Part shown: piece by piece, positions 16,564 to 25,907 of the stretch
Layout of the letters: every line of letters starts with the position of its first letter
Position numbering within the stretch: position 1 is the stretch's first letter
Assembly: GCA_964529005.1 (NCBI GenBank)
Contig: CAZGUH010000005.1
Location: 1-64,000 of the forward strand
DNA from: CAZGUH01 sp964529005
GTDB lineage: Bacteria > Actinomycetota > Acidimicrobiia > Acidimicrobiales > Ilumatobacteraceae
Direction: 5' to 3'
DNA: 64,000 nucleotides
Translations under genes and position numbers: made by a program
Notes under the pieces: generated by a model
Told to the model about the DNA's origin: nothing
What the model saw: only the letters and a program-made list of their open reading frames with translations
Databases searched by the model: none

Positions 16564-17178
16564 TCAGGCGGGGATCAGGTAGACGAGCGTGAAGATCACG
16601 ATCCACACGATGTCGACGAAGTGCCAGTACAGGCCGACCAGCTCGACGACTTCGGCCTTGTCGCCGGGGATCCTCGACCGGCTCATCATGCCGACGAGCG
16701 CCAGCAGCATCACGATGCCGACGGTGACGTGGACCCCGTGGAACCCGGTGAGCGTGTAGAAGCTCGAGCCGAACAAGCTCGACGTGAAGCCCAGGCCCTC
16801 GCGGTAGAAGGTGGTGAACTCGTACACCTGACCGCCGACGAACGTGGCGCCGAGGAGAGCGGTGACCGACAGCCAGAGCTTGGTGTTGCGATCGTCGCGC
16901 CGGTTGGCCGCCGAGACCGCGAGCACCATCGTCAGCGAGCTCATCAGCAGCACGAAGCTGCTCACCGACGTGAACGGGATGTCGTAGATCTGGTCCGGGC
17001 CGATGTTCTCCGGGTGACGACCCCGGTACAGCATGTAGGTGGAGATCAGACCGCCGAACAGCAGGCACTCCGACCCGAGGAACAGCCACATCGCCAGCTT
17101 GTTGTTGGACAAGCCGGTGGAGGTGTGATGAGCGCCCGGCGCGTGCTCGGCGGGCGCGTGCACAGCGGCGTCAGCCAA
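16564..17178 (-). CDS. ctaE: cytochrome c oxidase subunit III
   Basis: A 204-residue five-helix subunit III. Blocks such as K-L-A-M-W-L-F-L-G-S-E, F-Y-T-L-T-G-F-H-G-V-H-V and L-Y-W-H-F-V-D-I-V-W match the family, including the Glu of helix III/IV that faces the D-channel of subunit I. The TTG start overlaps the ctaD stop by 8 bases; a GTG five codons further in is an alternative. It belongs with ctaD, ctaC and COX IV in one aa3/caa3 complex. Confidence 0.93.
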   Translation of the reverse strand: MADAAVHAPAEHAPGAHHTSTGLSNNKLAMWLFLGSECLLFGGLISTYMLYRGRHPENIGPDQIYDIPFTSVSSFVLLMSSLTMVLAVSAANRRDDRNTKLWLSVTALLGATFVGGQVYEFTTFYREGLGFTSSLFGSSFYTLTGFHGVHVTVGIVMLLALVGMMSRSRIPGDKAEVVELVGLYWHFVDIVWIVIFTLVYLIPA

Positions 17179-19174
17179 CGGTCGCGATCTCCTTCGTGCT
17201 GCCGCCCTCGGGCGACGGAGGTTCGTAGTCGTCGTGATCGGCGACCGACGGCTCGAGCGCCCAGCCGAACAAGGCCAGCACCACGATCGCGGCGCCGACG
17301 ACGGCCATCACGCGGGCGTAGATGATGCCGTAGGCGACGATCGGCAGCGCGAACGCGAGCACGATCGGCCAGTACGACGGCGAGGGCAGGTGGATGTGGG
17401 GATCCGCGTTGCGCTCCTGCTCGGCGAGCAGCTCCTCCGCGGTGGCGACCTGGCGGAGCTCGCCGGTCTCCTCGTCCTCCGCGTACTTGCGGTGGAAGAA
17501 CTCGTCGAGCGCGTGCACGGTCGGGACCGCGTCGAAGTTGTGCTCCTTCGGCGGGTTGGTCGTCAACCACTCGAGGCTGCGGGCGTCCCACGGGTCGAGC
17601 GGAGCGACCGCGCTGACCTTGCGGGAGCCGGAGTGCGTGTACACGACGTTGATGATGAAGAACAGCACGCCGACGGCGAGGATCAACGACCCGATGGTGG
17701 CGACGAGGTTCCAGAAGTCGAGGTTGAAGAAGCCCTCACCGGCGCGGTTGCTGGTGGTCAGGTACATGCGCCGCGGCTGGCCCTGGAGGCCGAGGACGTG
17801 CATCGGCCCGAACGTCAGGTTCATGCCGACCACCATGAACCAGAAGTTCCACTTGCCGAGCGTCTCGTTGAGCAGCTTGCCGAAGATCTTCGGCCACCAG
17901 AAGTAGAACCCGGCGAACAGGCCGAACACCGCGCCGCCGAACAGCACGTAGTGGAAGTGGGCGACGATGTAGTACGTGTCGGTCTGCTGGGTGTCCGACG
18001 GCGACACCGAGTGGGTGACGCCGGAGAGACCGCCGACCGTGAACTCGACGATCAGACCCATGGCGAACAGCATCGCCGTGGTGAAGCGCAGCTTGCCGCC
18101 CCACATCGTGAGCGTCCAGTTGACGATCTTGACGCCGGTGGGCACGGCGATCGCCATGGTGGCGATCGAGAAGACGGCGACGCTGAGCGGCCCGAGGCCG
18201 CTCGCGAACATGTGGTGCGCCCACACGCCCCAGCCGACGAACCCGATCGCGGCGCCCGAGAACACGACGAACGGGTAGCCGAACAACGGCTTCTTCGAGA
18301 ACACCGGCAGCACCTCGCTGACGATGCCGAAGGCCGGCAGCACCAGGATGTACACCTCGGGGTGACCGAAGATCCAGAACAGGTGCTGCCACAGCAGCGG
18401 GTCGGCGCCGGCCTCGACGCTGAAGAAGGTGGCGTCGAAGCTGCGCTGGAAGGTGAGCAGGAACAGCGCCACGGTGATCACCGGCACGGCGAACACCAGC
18501 AGGAACTGCACGACGAGCTGCATCCAGGTGAACACCGGCATCTTCATCAGCGACATGCCCGGCGCACGCATGTTCAGCACGGTCACGATGAGGTTGATCG
18601 AGCCGGTCAGCGAGGCGATGCCGACGATCTGGAGGCCGAGAGCCCAGAAATCGATGCCATGGCTCGGCGAGAAGATCAGGCTCGAGTTCGGCGCGTACAT
18701 GAACCATCCGCCGTCCGCGCCACCGCCGAGGAACCACGAGGTGTTGATGAAGATGCCACCGAACAGGAAGCACCAGAACCCGAACGCGTTGATGCGCGGG
18801 AACGCCACGTCGCGGGCGCCGATCTGAAGGGGGAGCAAGTAGTTCGCGAAGGCCGACGCCATCGGCATCACGAAGAGGAAGATCATCGTGGTGGCGTGCA
18901 TCGTGAACATCTGGTTGTACGTGTCGGCGCTGAGGATCTTGCCCTCGGGAGCGGCGAGCTGAAGGCGGATCAGCAACGCCTCGATGCCACCGATGACGAA
19001 GAACACCAGCGCGGCGACGCCGTACATGATGCCGAGCTTCTTGTGGTCGACCGTGAACACCCACGACCGCCACCCTGTCGTCTCGACCGGTCGCCGGAAG
19101 ACGCCGTAGGACGAGCTCGGCGTGACGAGCGCCGGCGCCAGCACCGGATCTGCGCCTCGTTCGACGATTGCCAT
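17171..19174 (-). CDS. ctaD: cytochrome c oxidase subunit I (heme aa3-type)
   Basis: A 667-residue catalytic subunit that reduces O2 and pumps protons. All ligands are present: heme a histidines at about 93 (TMHATTM) and 408, CuB histidines at 271 (GHPEVY, with the cross-linking Tyr 275), 320 and 321 (WAHHMF), and heme a3 His at 406 (AHFHYV). About 12 membrane helices are followed by a conserved cytosolic tail (DPWDARSLEW) and two further hydrophobic segments near 595-630, probably a fused extra domain. It is the complete counterpart of the ligand-free paralogue at 22255-23886. Confidence 0.97.
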   Translation of the reverse strand: MAIVERGADPVLAPALVTPSSSYGVFRRPVETTGWRSWVFTVDHKKLGIMYGVAALVFFVIGGIEALLIRLQLAAPEGKILSADTYNQMFTMHATTMIFLFVMPMASAFANYLLPLQIGARDVAFPRINAFGFWCFLFGGIFINTSWFLGGGADGGWFMYAPNSSLIFSPSHGIDFWALGLQIVGIASLTGSINLIVTVLNMRAPGMSLMKMPVFTWMQLVVQFLLVFAVPVITVALFLLTFQRSFDATFFSVEAGADPLLWQHLFWIFGHPEVYILVLPAFGIVSEVLPVFSKKPLFGYPFVVFSGAAIGFVGWGVWAHHMFASGLGPLSVAVFSIATMAIAVPTGVKIVNWTLTMWGGKLRFTTAMLFAMGLIVEFTVGGLSGVTHSVSPSDTQQTDTYYIVAHFHYVLFGGAVFGLFAGFYFWWPKIFGKLLNETLGKWNFWFMVVGMNLTFGPMHVLGLQGQPRRMYLTTSNRAGEGFFNLDFWNLVATIGSLILAVGVLFFIINVVYTHSGSRKVSAVAPLDPWDARSLEWLTTNPPKEHNFDAVPTVHALDEFFHRKYAEDEETGELRQVATAEELLAEQERNADPHIHLPSPSYWPIVLAFALPIVAYGIIYARVMAVVGAAIVVLALFGWALEPSVADHDDYEPPSPEGGSTKEIATVG

Positions 19175-19202
19175 TCTCAGGTCTCCGTTACCAGGTCGGG
19201 GT

Positions 19203-20444
19203 TCACTTGCGCTCGAGCAGATAGGCGATGAGCTTGTCGATGTCGCTCTCGCTCAGACCCAGGTTCGGCATGCCGCGGGTCTTGCCGTCGGTCTCTTCGA
19301 GCTTGTCGGGATCGGCGTACATGGGCTTCTTGGCCGGCGCGTTGCGGATCCACTCACGCAGCTCGACCTCGTTGAGGCACTCGGGGCTGACGCCCTCCAG
19401 GTAGAGGGCGCCGAACTCCTCCGACGACGCCTCCCACACGTCATCGCGGCACTGCTCGTTGAGCAGGTCGAAGCTCGCGCCGGCGAAGGTGTTGCGGGCC
19501 ATCAGGTTGGTGAGGTTCGGGGCCGCGCCGGACCAGACGAAGTCGACCGGGTGGGCGATCTGCGGGCTGCCGTCCGCGCCTTCCAGCCCGTTCACCTGAT
19601 GGCAGCGGGCGCACTGAGCGATGAACACCGCCTCGCCCTCGGCCGCCAGCGCGCCCTCTTCGGGCGCGACGTAGTCGGCGAGCTCGTTCGCCTTCCACGT
19701 CTCGAAGTCGGCCGCGTCGAGGGCGACCGCCTCCATCCGCATGTTGGCGTGGCTCAGCCCGCAGAACTCGGTGCACTGCCCGGCATAGATGCCCGGCTCG
19801 TCCGCCTCGAGGCGCAGCGTGTGGATGCGTCCGGGGACGGCATCACGCTTCCCGTTGAGCTTGGGGATCCAATAGCTGTGGATCACGTCGCGGCTGGTGA
19901 TGCGCAGCAACACGTTGGTGTCGGTGGGGATCACGAGCTGGCCGCTGGTGACGATCGGCTTCTCGATCCCGCCGCAGCCGTCCTGCGCCGGATAGTCGTA
20001 CTCCCACCACCACTGCTGGCCGGTGACGTTGACGACGCACTCGGTGTCGTTCGTCTTGGCCAGGTCGAACAGCACGTTCGTGGTCGGGATCGCGACGGCG
20101 ACGAGGATCAGCGCCGGGATGATCGTCAGCGTGATCTCGAGCGCCGGCTTGCCGTGGGTCTGGGCCGGGATCGCCTGGCCCCGGTCGCGGAAGCGGAACA
20201 CGCAGTATCCGACGGCCGCGATGACGAGCACCAGGATGACGCCCGCGATCGCGAACGGGAACCGCTGGAGGTCGTCGATCTTGCGGGCGTTGTCACCAGC
20301 GGGCTGCCAGGTGTCCTGCGGGGCGTCCTTGGCGCACCCGGCGAGCAACGCGAGCGCGCCGAGGCCGGCGGCAGCGGCGAGGGCACGCTGGCGCGCGGCA
20401 GCCCGGCGGGAGGCCTTTGGGGTCATGTCGTCAACGGTAGTCAT
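19203..20444 (-). CDS. ctaC: cytochrome c oxidase subunit II with fused cytochrome c (caa3-type)
   Basis: A 413-residue lipoprotein-like subunit (lipobox L-L-A-G-C near residue 36) with two membrane helices (about 65-85 and 105-130) and an external CuA domain. The CuA ligands are visible in S-Y-W-I-P-K and in G-Q-C-T-E-F-C-G-L-S-H-A-N-M. A C-terminal cytochrome c domain binds heme through CARCH, with a likely distal Met in R-G-M-P-N-L. Such fusions let the oxidase accept electrons directly from the bc complex. It lies 28 bases upstream of ctaD. Confidence 0.95.
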   Translation of the reverse strand: MTTVDDMTPKASRRAAARQRALAAAAGLGALALLAGCAKDAPQDTWQPAGDNARKIDDLQRFPFAIAGVILVLVIAAVGYCVFRFRDRGQAIPAQTHGKPALEITLTIIPALILVAVAIPTTNVLFDLAKTNDTECVVNVTGQQWWWEYDYPAQDGCGGIEKPIVTSGQLVIPTDTNVLLRITSRDVIHSYWIPKLNGKRDAVPGRIHTLRLEADEPGIYAGQCTEFCGLSHANMRMEAVALDAADFETWKANELADYVAPEEGALAAEGEAVFIAQCARCHQVNGLEGADGSPQIAHPVDFVWSGAAPNLTNLMARNTFAGASFDLLNEQCRDDVWEASSEEFGALYLEGVSPECLNEVELREWIRNAPAKKPMYADPDKLEETDGKTRGMPNLGLSESDIDKLIAYLLERK

Positions 20445-20511
20445 GGGAGCTCGGATCCAGACAGGTCGGGCGCCGGACAGGTCGGCAAGGCGCCACGGGT
20501 CAGCACGGCGT

Positions 20512-21675
20512 TCACGGCACCACGACCTCGATCACGTCGTCGACGTCGGGCACGCTGAGCGTGTACGGCTCGTCGACGCCGCGGGACGACCGCATCGGGC
20601 GCAGCGTGATGAACTGCACCGCGCCGTCCTCGGCGAGGGCGGTGCAGCTGATGTCGGCCACGGTGCGATCGGCGACGGGATTGCCGTCGGCGTCGAGCGC
20701 CGGCACCTGTCCGAGGTTGGCCACCAAGCGGGCCGGGTGATCGTCCTCGTTCTTGAAGATGATGTTGGCGGGCGTGCCGAGCGGCATCGTGAGCCGCTCC
20801 TGCTTGCCAGACAGGCCAACGGACTCGGCCCACAGCTCACCGTCTTTGAGGATCACGGTGGCGAACGGGTTGGACTTCGCCGCCAGGCTCTCCGACGCGT
20901 TCTCGTCGGCGTGGGTGTGCTCGTTCGATTCGCAGTGACCCTCGGCGGCGAGGTCCGCCGTGGTCTCGTGAGCGTGCAGTTCGCGCTCGCCGGAGACCCC
21001 GCCTGCCACACCACCGGCGACGATGCCGATGCCTCCGATCGCGCACACGGCGGCGACGATCGTGCGCTTCAGCGACGGCCGCAGGGCGAACAGCGCCCCG
21101 GCGACGAGCACGAGCGCCGCCACGACACCGAACGCGACCGGGCCGCCCTCCTTGCTGAGCGCCAGCATGATGCGGGAGAACGAGTAGATGATGACGCCGA
21201 CGCCGACGGCGCCGAGGACCGGGAACTCGAGCGGGTGCAGCAGGCGGCTGCGCACACGGGCGTTGTACGACGGGTCGGAGGAGGCCCGCTCGCTCCACGC
21301 CTGGACCATCCACTCGACGATCGTGGCCAGCAACGCCACGACGCCGAGGACGAACACGATGCGATGGGTGACGACGCCGACGGCGAGCAGGCCCGCCGAC
21401 GCGCCGGCGACCACCGGCCACATGCTGTGGCCCGGAGCCGGCTGCGCCGCTGCGGCCTCGGCGGCAGCGTCGGTGTCGGCCGCGGAAACCGTGCAGTCGC
21501 GCACGAAGATGACGATCGCGCTGAGGAACGCCAGCGCTGTCGCTGCGCTGACGAGGCCGACGGTGCCGAGCGCTCCGCCGTCCTGGGTCGTGCCGTACAG
21601 CACCGCGGCGACGACCGCGAGCAGCGTCGCGCCGAGGAGCAGCTTGGTTCCCGTCGTGAACATCGCGTCCGTCAC
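20512..21675 (-). CDS. polytopic membrane protein with C-terminal cupredoxin-like domain
   Basis: A 387-residue protein. About seven hydrophobic segments occupy residues 10-240, followed by an external region. Residues about 270-385 look like a cupredoxin/COX II-type beta-barrel (L-T-M-P-L-G-T-P-A-N-I-I-F-K-N, then V-A-D-I-S-C-T-A-L). Only one Cys and none of the usual His/Met copper ligands are evident there, so metal binding is doubtful. It lies 5 bases from the COX III-like gene and with the COX I-like paralogue forms a second oxidase-like set. ATG at 21663 is an alternative start. Function unknown. Confidence 0.7.
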   Translation of the reverse strand: MTDAMFTTGTKLLLGATLLAVVAAVLYGTTQDGGALGTVGLVSAATALAFLSAIVIFVRDCTVSAADTDAAAEAAAAQPAPGHSMWPVVAGASAGLLAVGVVTHRIVFVLGVVALLATIVEWMVQAWSERASSDPSYNARVRSRLLHPLEFPVLGAVGVGVIIYSFSRIMLALSKEGGPVAFGVVAALVLVAGALFALRPSLKRTIVAAVCAIGGIGIVAGGVAGGVSGERELHAHETTADLAAEGHCESNEHTHADENASESLAAKSNPFATVILKDGELWAESVGLSGKQERLTMPLGTPANIIFKNEDDHPARLVANLGQVPALDADGNPVADRTVADISCTALAEDGAVQFITLRPMRSSRGVDEPYTLSVPDVDDVIEVVVP

Positions 21676-21679
21676 CTGC

Positions 21680-22258
21680 TCACTTCGTCACGTAGATCAC
21701 GAACCACACCGCGGCGAAGGCCGCAGCGAGGAAGTACCAGTACATGGCGTGCGCGGCGACGATCTCGCGATCGCGGCTGCGGCCGCCGAGGAAGCGGAAG
21801 GCGGTGACACCCGTGAACACCAGCCCGGCGATCATCAGGGCCAGGAAGACGCCCGTGATCGCGTAGAACAAAGTCGAGTACGCGCTCTCGGCCACCGGCA
21901 ATGCCATCTGGTTGTACACGTACGCCTGGCCGTTGATGACGGCGAGTCCGAGCAGCGCCACGAGTCCGAGAGCGATTCCCGCATGCGCACGATCGCCGCG
22001 GCGCGCGGCGTACACGGCCCATTGGGCGAAGATGCCGATGCCGATGAAGCTCAGCAACATCACGTTCGACGGCACCTCGGGGATCACCACGCCGTCGGGG
22101 AGCCACGTCTCGCCACGGTCCAAGGCGGCGTTGCGGAACCGCAGCCAGACCGCCAGCAGGCCACCGAGCAGCGTCGTTCCACCGACGCAGGCAAGAGCGG
22201 CGCCGACGAACAGCTGGCGGCGCGGCGGGGCCGCGGGGGCGGGGGGCAGCGCGATCAT
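21680..22258 (-). CDS. COX III-like membrane protein (second copy)
   Basis: A 192-residue heme-copper oxidase subunit III-like protein with five membrane segments. Similarity to the canonical subunit III is seen in the spacing of helices and in Y-S-T-L-F-Y-A-I-T-G-V-F, which matches F-Y-T-L-T-G-F-H of the main copy, and in the final M-Y-W-Y-F-L-A-A-A-F-A-A-V-W segment. It overlaps the stop of the COX I-like gene by 4 bases, so the two are made together. It is the presumed partner of the ligand-free subunit I. Confidence 0.78.
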   Translation of the reverse strand: MIALPPAPAAPPRRQLFVGAALACVGGTTLLGGLLAVWLRFRNAALDRGETWLPDGVVIPEVPSNVMLLSFIGIGIFAQWAVYAARRGDRAHAGIALGLVALLGLAVINGQAYVYNQMALPVAESAYSTLFYAITGVFLALMIAGLVFTGVTAFRFLGGRSRDREIVAAHAMYWYFLAAAFAAVWFVIYVTK

Positions 22259-23886
22259 CGGGCGTCACTCCCGGATGGCTTCAGGTCGACAAGGGGCTCG
22301 GGCGAGGCGACGGTCGGCGCCTCGGCGAAGTTGAACGCCGGAGGAGGCGAGGAGGTCGCCCACTCGAGCGTCTGCGCATCCCACGGATCGTCACCTGCGG
22401 GCTCACCGGCGGTGAAGCTCTTCAGCGCCAGGCCGGCGAACGCCACGACGGTGAGCGCCATCAGCGCGTGTCCCACCGTGGAGAGGGTGTTCCACAGCTC
22501 CGGCTCACCGCTGTAGTCGAACGCAGGCGACGCCGCGGGTTGATCGGCGAAGCCGGCGATGTAGTACGGCAGCGCGGCGAGGATCGTGGCGGCGACGCCC
22601 AGCAGGGCGAGCGGCAACGCCGCCATGTCGGGGATGCGCCGGCCCCACAGCTTGGGGCCCCAGTAGACGAGTCCGCCCATCGCGGCGAGCACGCCGCCGT
22701 AGACGACGTACACCGTCGAACCCTCCTCGAACACGGTCCCCTTCAGGCCGAGGTCGAGGATCGGCGCCAGCACCTGGCCGGCCATGCCGACGACCAGCAT
22801 GCCGAACCCGAAGAAGGCGAACACGAACGGAGAGAGCAGGCGGGGCCGGCCGCCGCGGATGGTGAGACCGACGAGCGCCAGCACGATCAGCGGGGCGAGC
22901 AGCGGCAGCACGTTGAAGAACGCGTACGGCAGCAGGTCGGCGAGCTTGTCGCCGAAGTCGTCGGTGTTCAGGTCCGAACCCGGCCACGGCAGGTCGTGGC
23001 TCACCTGCGTCACGCCCGCCAGAGCGGCGATCCCCAGCAGGCCGATGCCCGTGAACACCACGCCGCGCAGCGCGAGGCGGTTGCGGGCCAGGACCGCCCC
23101 GAGCTCGGCGACCAGACCGAGCGTCGGCAGCACGTAGACGTAGCTCTGCGGCTGGGTCAGCGACCAGCCGATCCAGGAGAGGATGTCCTCGTCGAACGCT
23201 GGGCTTCCGTACTTGACGTCGACCGCCACGAGCACGAGCGTGCCGGCGAGCACCGGCAGCATGAGGAGCAGCCCGATGCCGGCGACGAGGACGCTCCACG
23301 AGAACGGCGGGACCCGGCGCAGGTGCATCCCCGGCGCGCGGGTGGTGAGGATCGAGGTGACCAGCGAGGCGGTGGTCGCCAGCAGGCCGAGGACCAGGAC
23401 GAGCAGGCCGCCGAGGAAGAGCACCACCATGTCGACGTCGCTGCCACCCGGGCCGCCGTCGGCGGCGACCGCGACGACGACGAGCACGACACCGGCGAGC
23501 CATGACCAGAAGCCGGCGGCCGCCAGGCGGGGGAACGCGAGCGCCCGGGCGCCGAGCTGGAGCGGCACGATCGCGACCGCCAGGCCGAGCATCAGCGGCA
23601 CGGCCACGAAGAACGGCAGCCCGACCCGAGCCAGGGAGTAGAGCGGAAGGAACCCGTCGTCGAAGGTGAGCGAGTCGGTGTTGATGCGCTCGAGGCCGGC
23701 CAGTGCGGCCACGACGGCGATGCCCACCAGGGCGAGGAGCGCCGACGCGACGTAGAGGCGGCCGATCTTCTTGTGGTCCGACGCCGTGATCCAGGCGGCG
23801 ACCCCCGAGACGCTTCGTCCGACCTCGTGCCCGGCGTGTGCGCGCGGGTCCACCGACGCGTGCGGGTGCGTGTCGATCGTGGTCAT
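22255..23886 (-). CDS. COX I paralogue lacking heme and copper ligands
   Basis: A 543-residue, about 12-helix homologue of ctaD. Shared landmarks are D-H-K-K-I-G near residue 37, P-L-Q-L-G-A-R-x-x-A-F-P-R near 108, T-R-A-P-G-M near 182, Y-W-G-P-K-L-W-G near 408, and the tail D-P-W-D-A-Q-T-L-E-W. By hand alignment, each ligand is replaced: the heme a His by Ala 86, the CuB His of GHPEVY by Gln 245 (TQPQSY), the HH pair by Thr-Gln (293-294), and the HFH pair by Ser 390 and Val 392. It is very unlikely to be an oxidase. The frame is intact, so it appears to be under selection. Confidence 0.85.
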   Translation of the reverse strand: MTTIDTHPHASVDPRAHAGHEVGRSVSGVAAWITASDHKKIGRLYVASALLALVGIAVVAALAGLERINTDSLTFDDGFLPLYSLARVGLPFFVAVPLMLGLAVAIVPLQLGARALAFPRLAAAGFWSWLAGVVLVVVAVAADGGPGGSDVDMVVLFLGGLLVLVLGLLATTASLVTSILTTRAPGMHLRRVPPFSWSVLVAGIGLLLMLPVLAGTLVLVAVDVKYGSPAFDEDILSWIGWSLTQPQSYVYVLPTLGLVAELGAVLARNRLALRGVVFTGIGLLGIAALAGVTQVSHDLPWPGSDLNTDDFGDKLADLLPYAFFNVLPLLAPLIVLALVGLTIRGGRPRLLSPFVFAFFGFGMLVVGMAGQVLAPILDLGLKGTVFEEGSTVYVVYGGVLAAMGGLVYWGPKLWGRRIPDMAALPLALLGVAATILAALPYYIAGFADQPAASPAFDYSGEPELWNTLSTVGHALMALTVVAFAGLALKSFTAGEPAGDDPWDAQTLEWATSSPPPAFNFAEAPTVASPEPLVDLKPSGSDAR

Positions 23887-24037
23887 GGGCGACGTGCTCG
23901 TTTCTCGCGGCTGGGCGTTCGCGCGGAGCGGCTCGGACGGACGTGGTCGACGGCGACATTACCCATAGGCAGGTTCACCACCCGAAATCCTCGTACGGTT
24001 GTGCACGCCCACGCGGGCCGTTCGCGCACTGCGCGGC

Positions 24038-24997
24038 TCACCAGCCGAAGCGCACCAGAACGTCGACGGTGAGCGCTCCGAACACAAGGCTGACGTAGGT
24101 GATGCTGTACGCGAAGAGCCGCATCGACCGCTGTGGGCTCGGGCGGCGCACCAGGTCGACGGCCCCGGCGACGAACGCGAGTCCAGCGGCCGCGGCGGTG
24201 ACGCCGTAGATCCACCCGAGGTCGGCGACCGGGATCAGCACCAAGGTCGACGCGAGCAGGGCGATCGCGTAGCGGACCATCGACCGCGCGGTCTTCTCCG
24301 CAGTGACCACCGTGGGCAGCATCGGGACGTTGGCCGCTCGGTAGTCCTCGGCGTACCGGATCGCTAGCGGCCAGTAGTGCGGGGGCGTCCAGAAGAAGAT
24401 CGCGGCGAAGAGCACGAGCGCCGACCACGACAGGTCGTTGCGCACCGCGGCCCAGCCGACGAGCACCGGCACCGCGCCCGCCGCGCCGCCGATGACGATG
24501 TTCTGGGTGCTCGTGCGCTTGAGCCAGAGCGTGTAGATGAACACGTAGAACAGCGCGGCCGACAGCGCCAGCACCGCCGAGAGCAAGTTCGCTCCGGCCC
24601 ACAGCACGGCGAAGGCGAGGACCTCGAGCGCGATCGCGTAGACGAGCGCCGCGCGGGGCGTGATCAACCCGGTGACCAGCGGCCGGCCCTGGGTGCGCGC
24701 CATCAGGCGGTCGATGTCCCGGTCGACCACCATGTTGATCGCGTTGGCTCCGCCCGCGGCGAGCGTCCCGCCGACGAGGGTCACGACGAGCAAATCGTTC
24801 GGCGGCCAGCCCTGCGCGGCGAGGACCATCGTGGGGACGGTCGTGATCAGCAGCAGCTCGATGATGCGCGGCTTGATGAGGGCGACGTAGCCGCCGAGCA
24901 GCGACGTGGGGGTGCGCCGGCTCCCGTGTGCCACTCCCCCCGGCGCGAGGCGCGAAGGGACGATGGGGCGAGCGCCGACGGCCATACCGCCGCTCAT
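24038..24997 (-). CDS. ctaB: protoheme IX farnesyltransferase (heme O synthase)
   Basis: A 319-residue UbiA-family membrane enzyme that adds a farnesyl group to heme B, making heme O for the aa3 oxidase. The two Asp-rich motifs are visible as N-M-V-V-D-R-D-I-D-R-L-M (about 87-98) and Y-A-E-D-Y-R-A-A-N-V-P-M-L-P. About eight membrane segments follow a basic leader. The 150-base gap to the COX I-like gene holds nothing I recognise. Heme A synthase (ctaA) is not in the window. Confidence 0.94.
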   Translation of the reverse strand: MSGGMAVGARPIVPSRLAPGGVAHGSRRTPTSLLGGYVALIKPRIIELLLITTVPTMVLAAQGWPPNDLLVVTLVGGTLAAGGANAINMVVDRDIDRLMARTQGRPLVTGLITPRAALVYAIALEVLAFAVLWAGANLLSAVLALSAALFYVFIYTLWLKRTSTQNIVIGGAAGAVPVLVGWAAVRNDLSWSALVLFAAIFFWTPPHYWPLAIRYAEDYRAANVPMLPTVVTAEKTARSMVRYAIALLASTLVLIPVADLGWIYGVTAAAAGLAFVAGAVDLVRRPSPQRSMRLFAYSITYVSLVFGALTVDVLVRFGW

Positions 24998-25044
24998 CGT
25001 ACGGGCCTGCGGCTCCGGCCCCCAAGACGGCAGAATGGACGTCG

Positions 25045-25344
25045 ATGCCGATCACGCCCGCACCCGTCGAACTGGAGGAGCCGGACCTCGGCGCCGCCGA
25101 GGTCGCCGACCGGCCGTGGGTCGTCATCGTCTGGAACGACCCGATCAACCTGATGAGCTATGTGACGTTCGTGTTGCAGAAGCTCTTCGGCTACAGCCTG
25201 GAGAAGGCCACGGAGTTGATGCTCGACGTGCACCACAAGGGCCGGGCAGTCGTCAGCAGCGGCGCGCGCGAGAAGGCCGAGATCGACGTGTTCCGGCTGC
25301 ACGAGCACGGCCTGTGGGCCACGATGCAGCGCGACGACGCGTGA
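25045..25344 (+). CDS. clpS: ATP-dependent Clp protease adaptor ClpS
   Basis: A 99-residue N-recognin that delivers N-degron substrates to the ClpAP/ClpCP protease. The N-degron pocket is recognisable: W-N-D-P-I-N-L-M-S-Y-V near residue 30 and D-V-H-H-K-G-R-A-V-V near 62. CAGAAT eight bases before the ATG may serve as a -10. The stop overlaps the start of the DUF2017 gene (TGATG), the usual actinobacterial pairing. Confidence 0.95.
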   Translation: MPITPAPVELEEPDLGAAEVADRPWVVIVWNDPINLMSYVTFVLQKLFGYSLEKATELMLDVHHKGRAVVSSGAREKAEIDVFRLHEHGLWATMQRDDA

Positions 25345-25814
25345 TGTCGCGCGCCGCCCGGCCGCCGGTCGAGCGCACGGCGGACGGCTTCGTCCTGCGG
25401 CTCGACCAGGACGAACGCGCCCTGCTCGGGCGCCTTCTCGACGACTTGCGGACGCTGATCGCCACGGAGTCGTCGAACCCCGCGCTGCGCCGCCTGTTCC
25501 CGGTGGCCTACGACGCCGACGCCGAGGCGGAGGCCGAGTACCAGCGGCTGATGCGCGAGGAGCTGGTCGCGTCCCGCCTGGCGGCGATGGCGGTCGTCGA
25601 CGAGGCGCTCACCGCCGGCCGTTTCGACGCAGCGGCGGCCACGCCGTTCATGCAGTCGTTGAACAGCCTCCGCCTGGTGCTCGGCACGCTGCTGGACGTC
25701 GATGAAGACCACGGAATCGACGACATCGACCCCGACGACCCGCACGCGCCGGAACACCACCTCTATGGCTTCCTCAGCTGGCTGCTCGACTGGACGGTGC
25801 GGGCGATGTCCTGA
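25344..25814 (+). CDS. DUF2017 protein
   Basis: A 156-residue soluble, acidic, helical protein encoded directly after clpS, as in mycobacteria. There the homologue (AosR) was described as a redox-responsive partner of a stress sigma factor. The present protein contains no cysteine, so a thiol-switch mechanism is not possible here. The family is recognised from its context, the L-D-Q-D-E-R-A-L-L start and the H-H-L-Y-G-F-L-S-W-L-L-D-W end. Exact role unknown. Confidence 0.8.
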   Translation: MSRAARPPVERTADGFVLRLDQDERALLGRLLDDLRTLIATESSNPALRRLFPVAYDADAEAEAEYQRLMREELVASRLAAMAVVDEALTAGRFDAAAATPFMQSLNSLRLVLGTLLDVDEDHGIDDIDPDDPHAPEHHLYGFLSWLLDWTVRAMS

Positions 25815-25907
25815 CCCGCGGCGGGCCGCCCTGGGCGCGCGCATCGCCTGGCGGAATCGGAAGGCGCCGCTGCTAGTCTTTCGACGCTCTCAACCGGAGA
25901 CGTCCCT

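Noticed and set aside
22255..23886. COX I-like gene as a pseudogene
   Set aside because: There is no stop or frameshift over 543 codons, its non-ligand landmarks and cytosolic tail are conserved, and it is coupled to its neighbour, so decay is unlikely.
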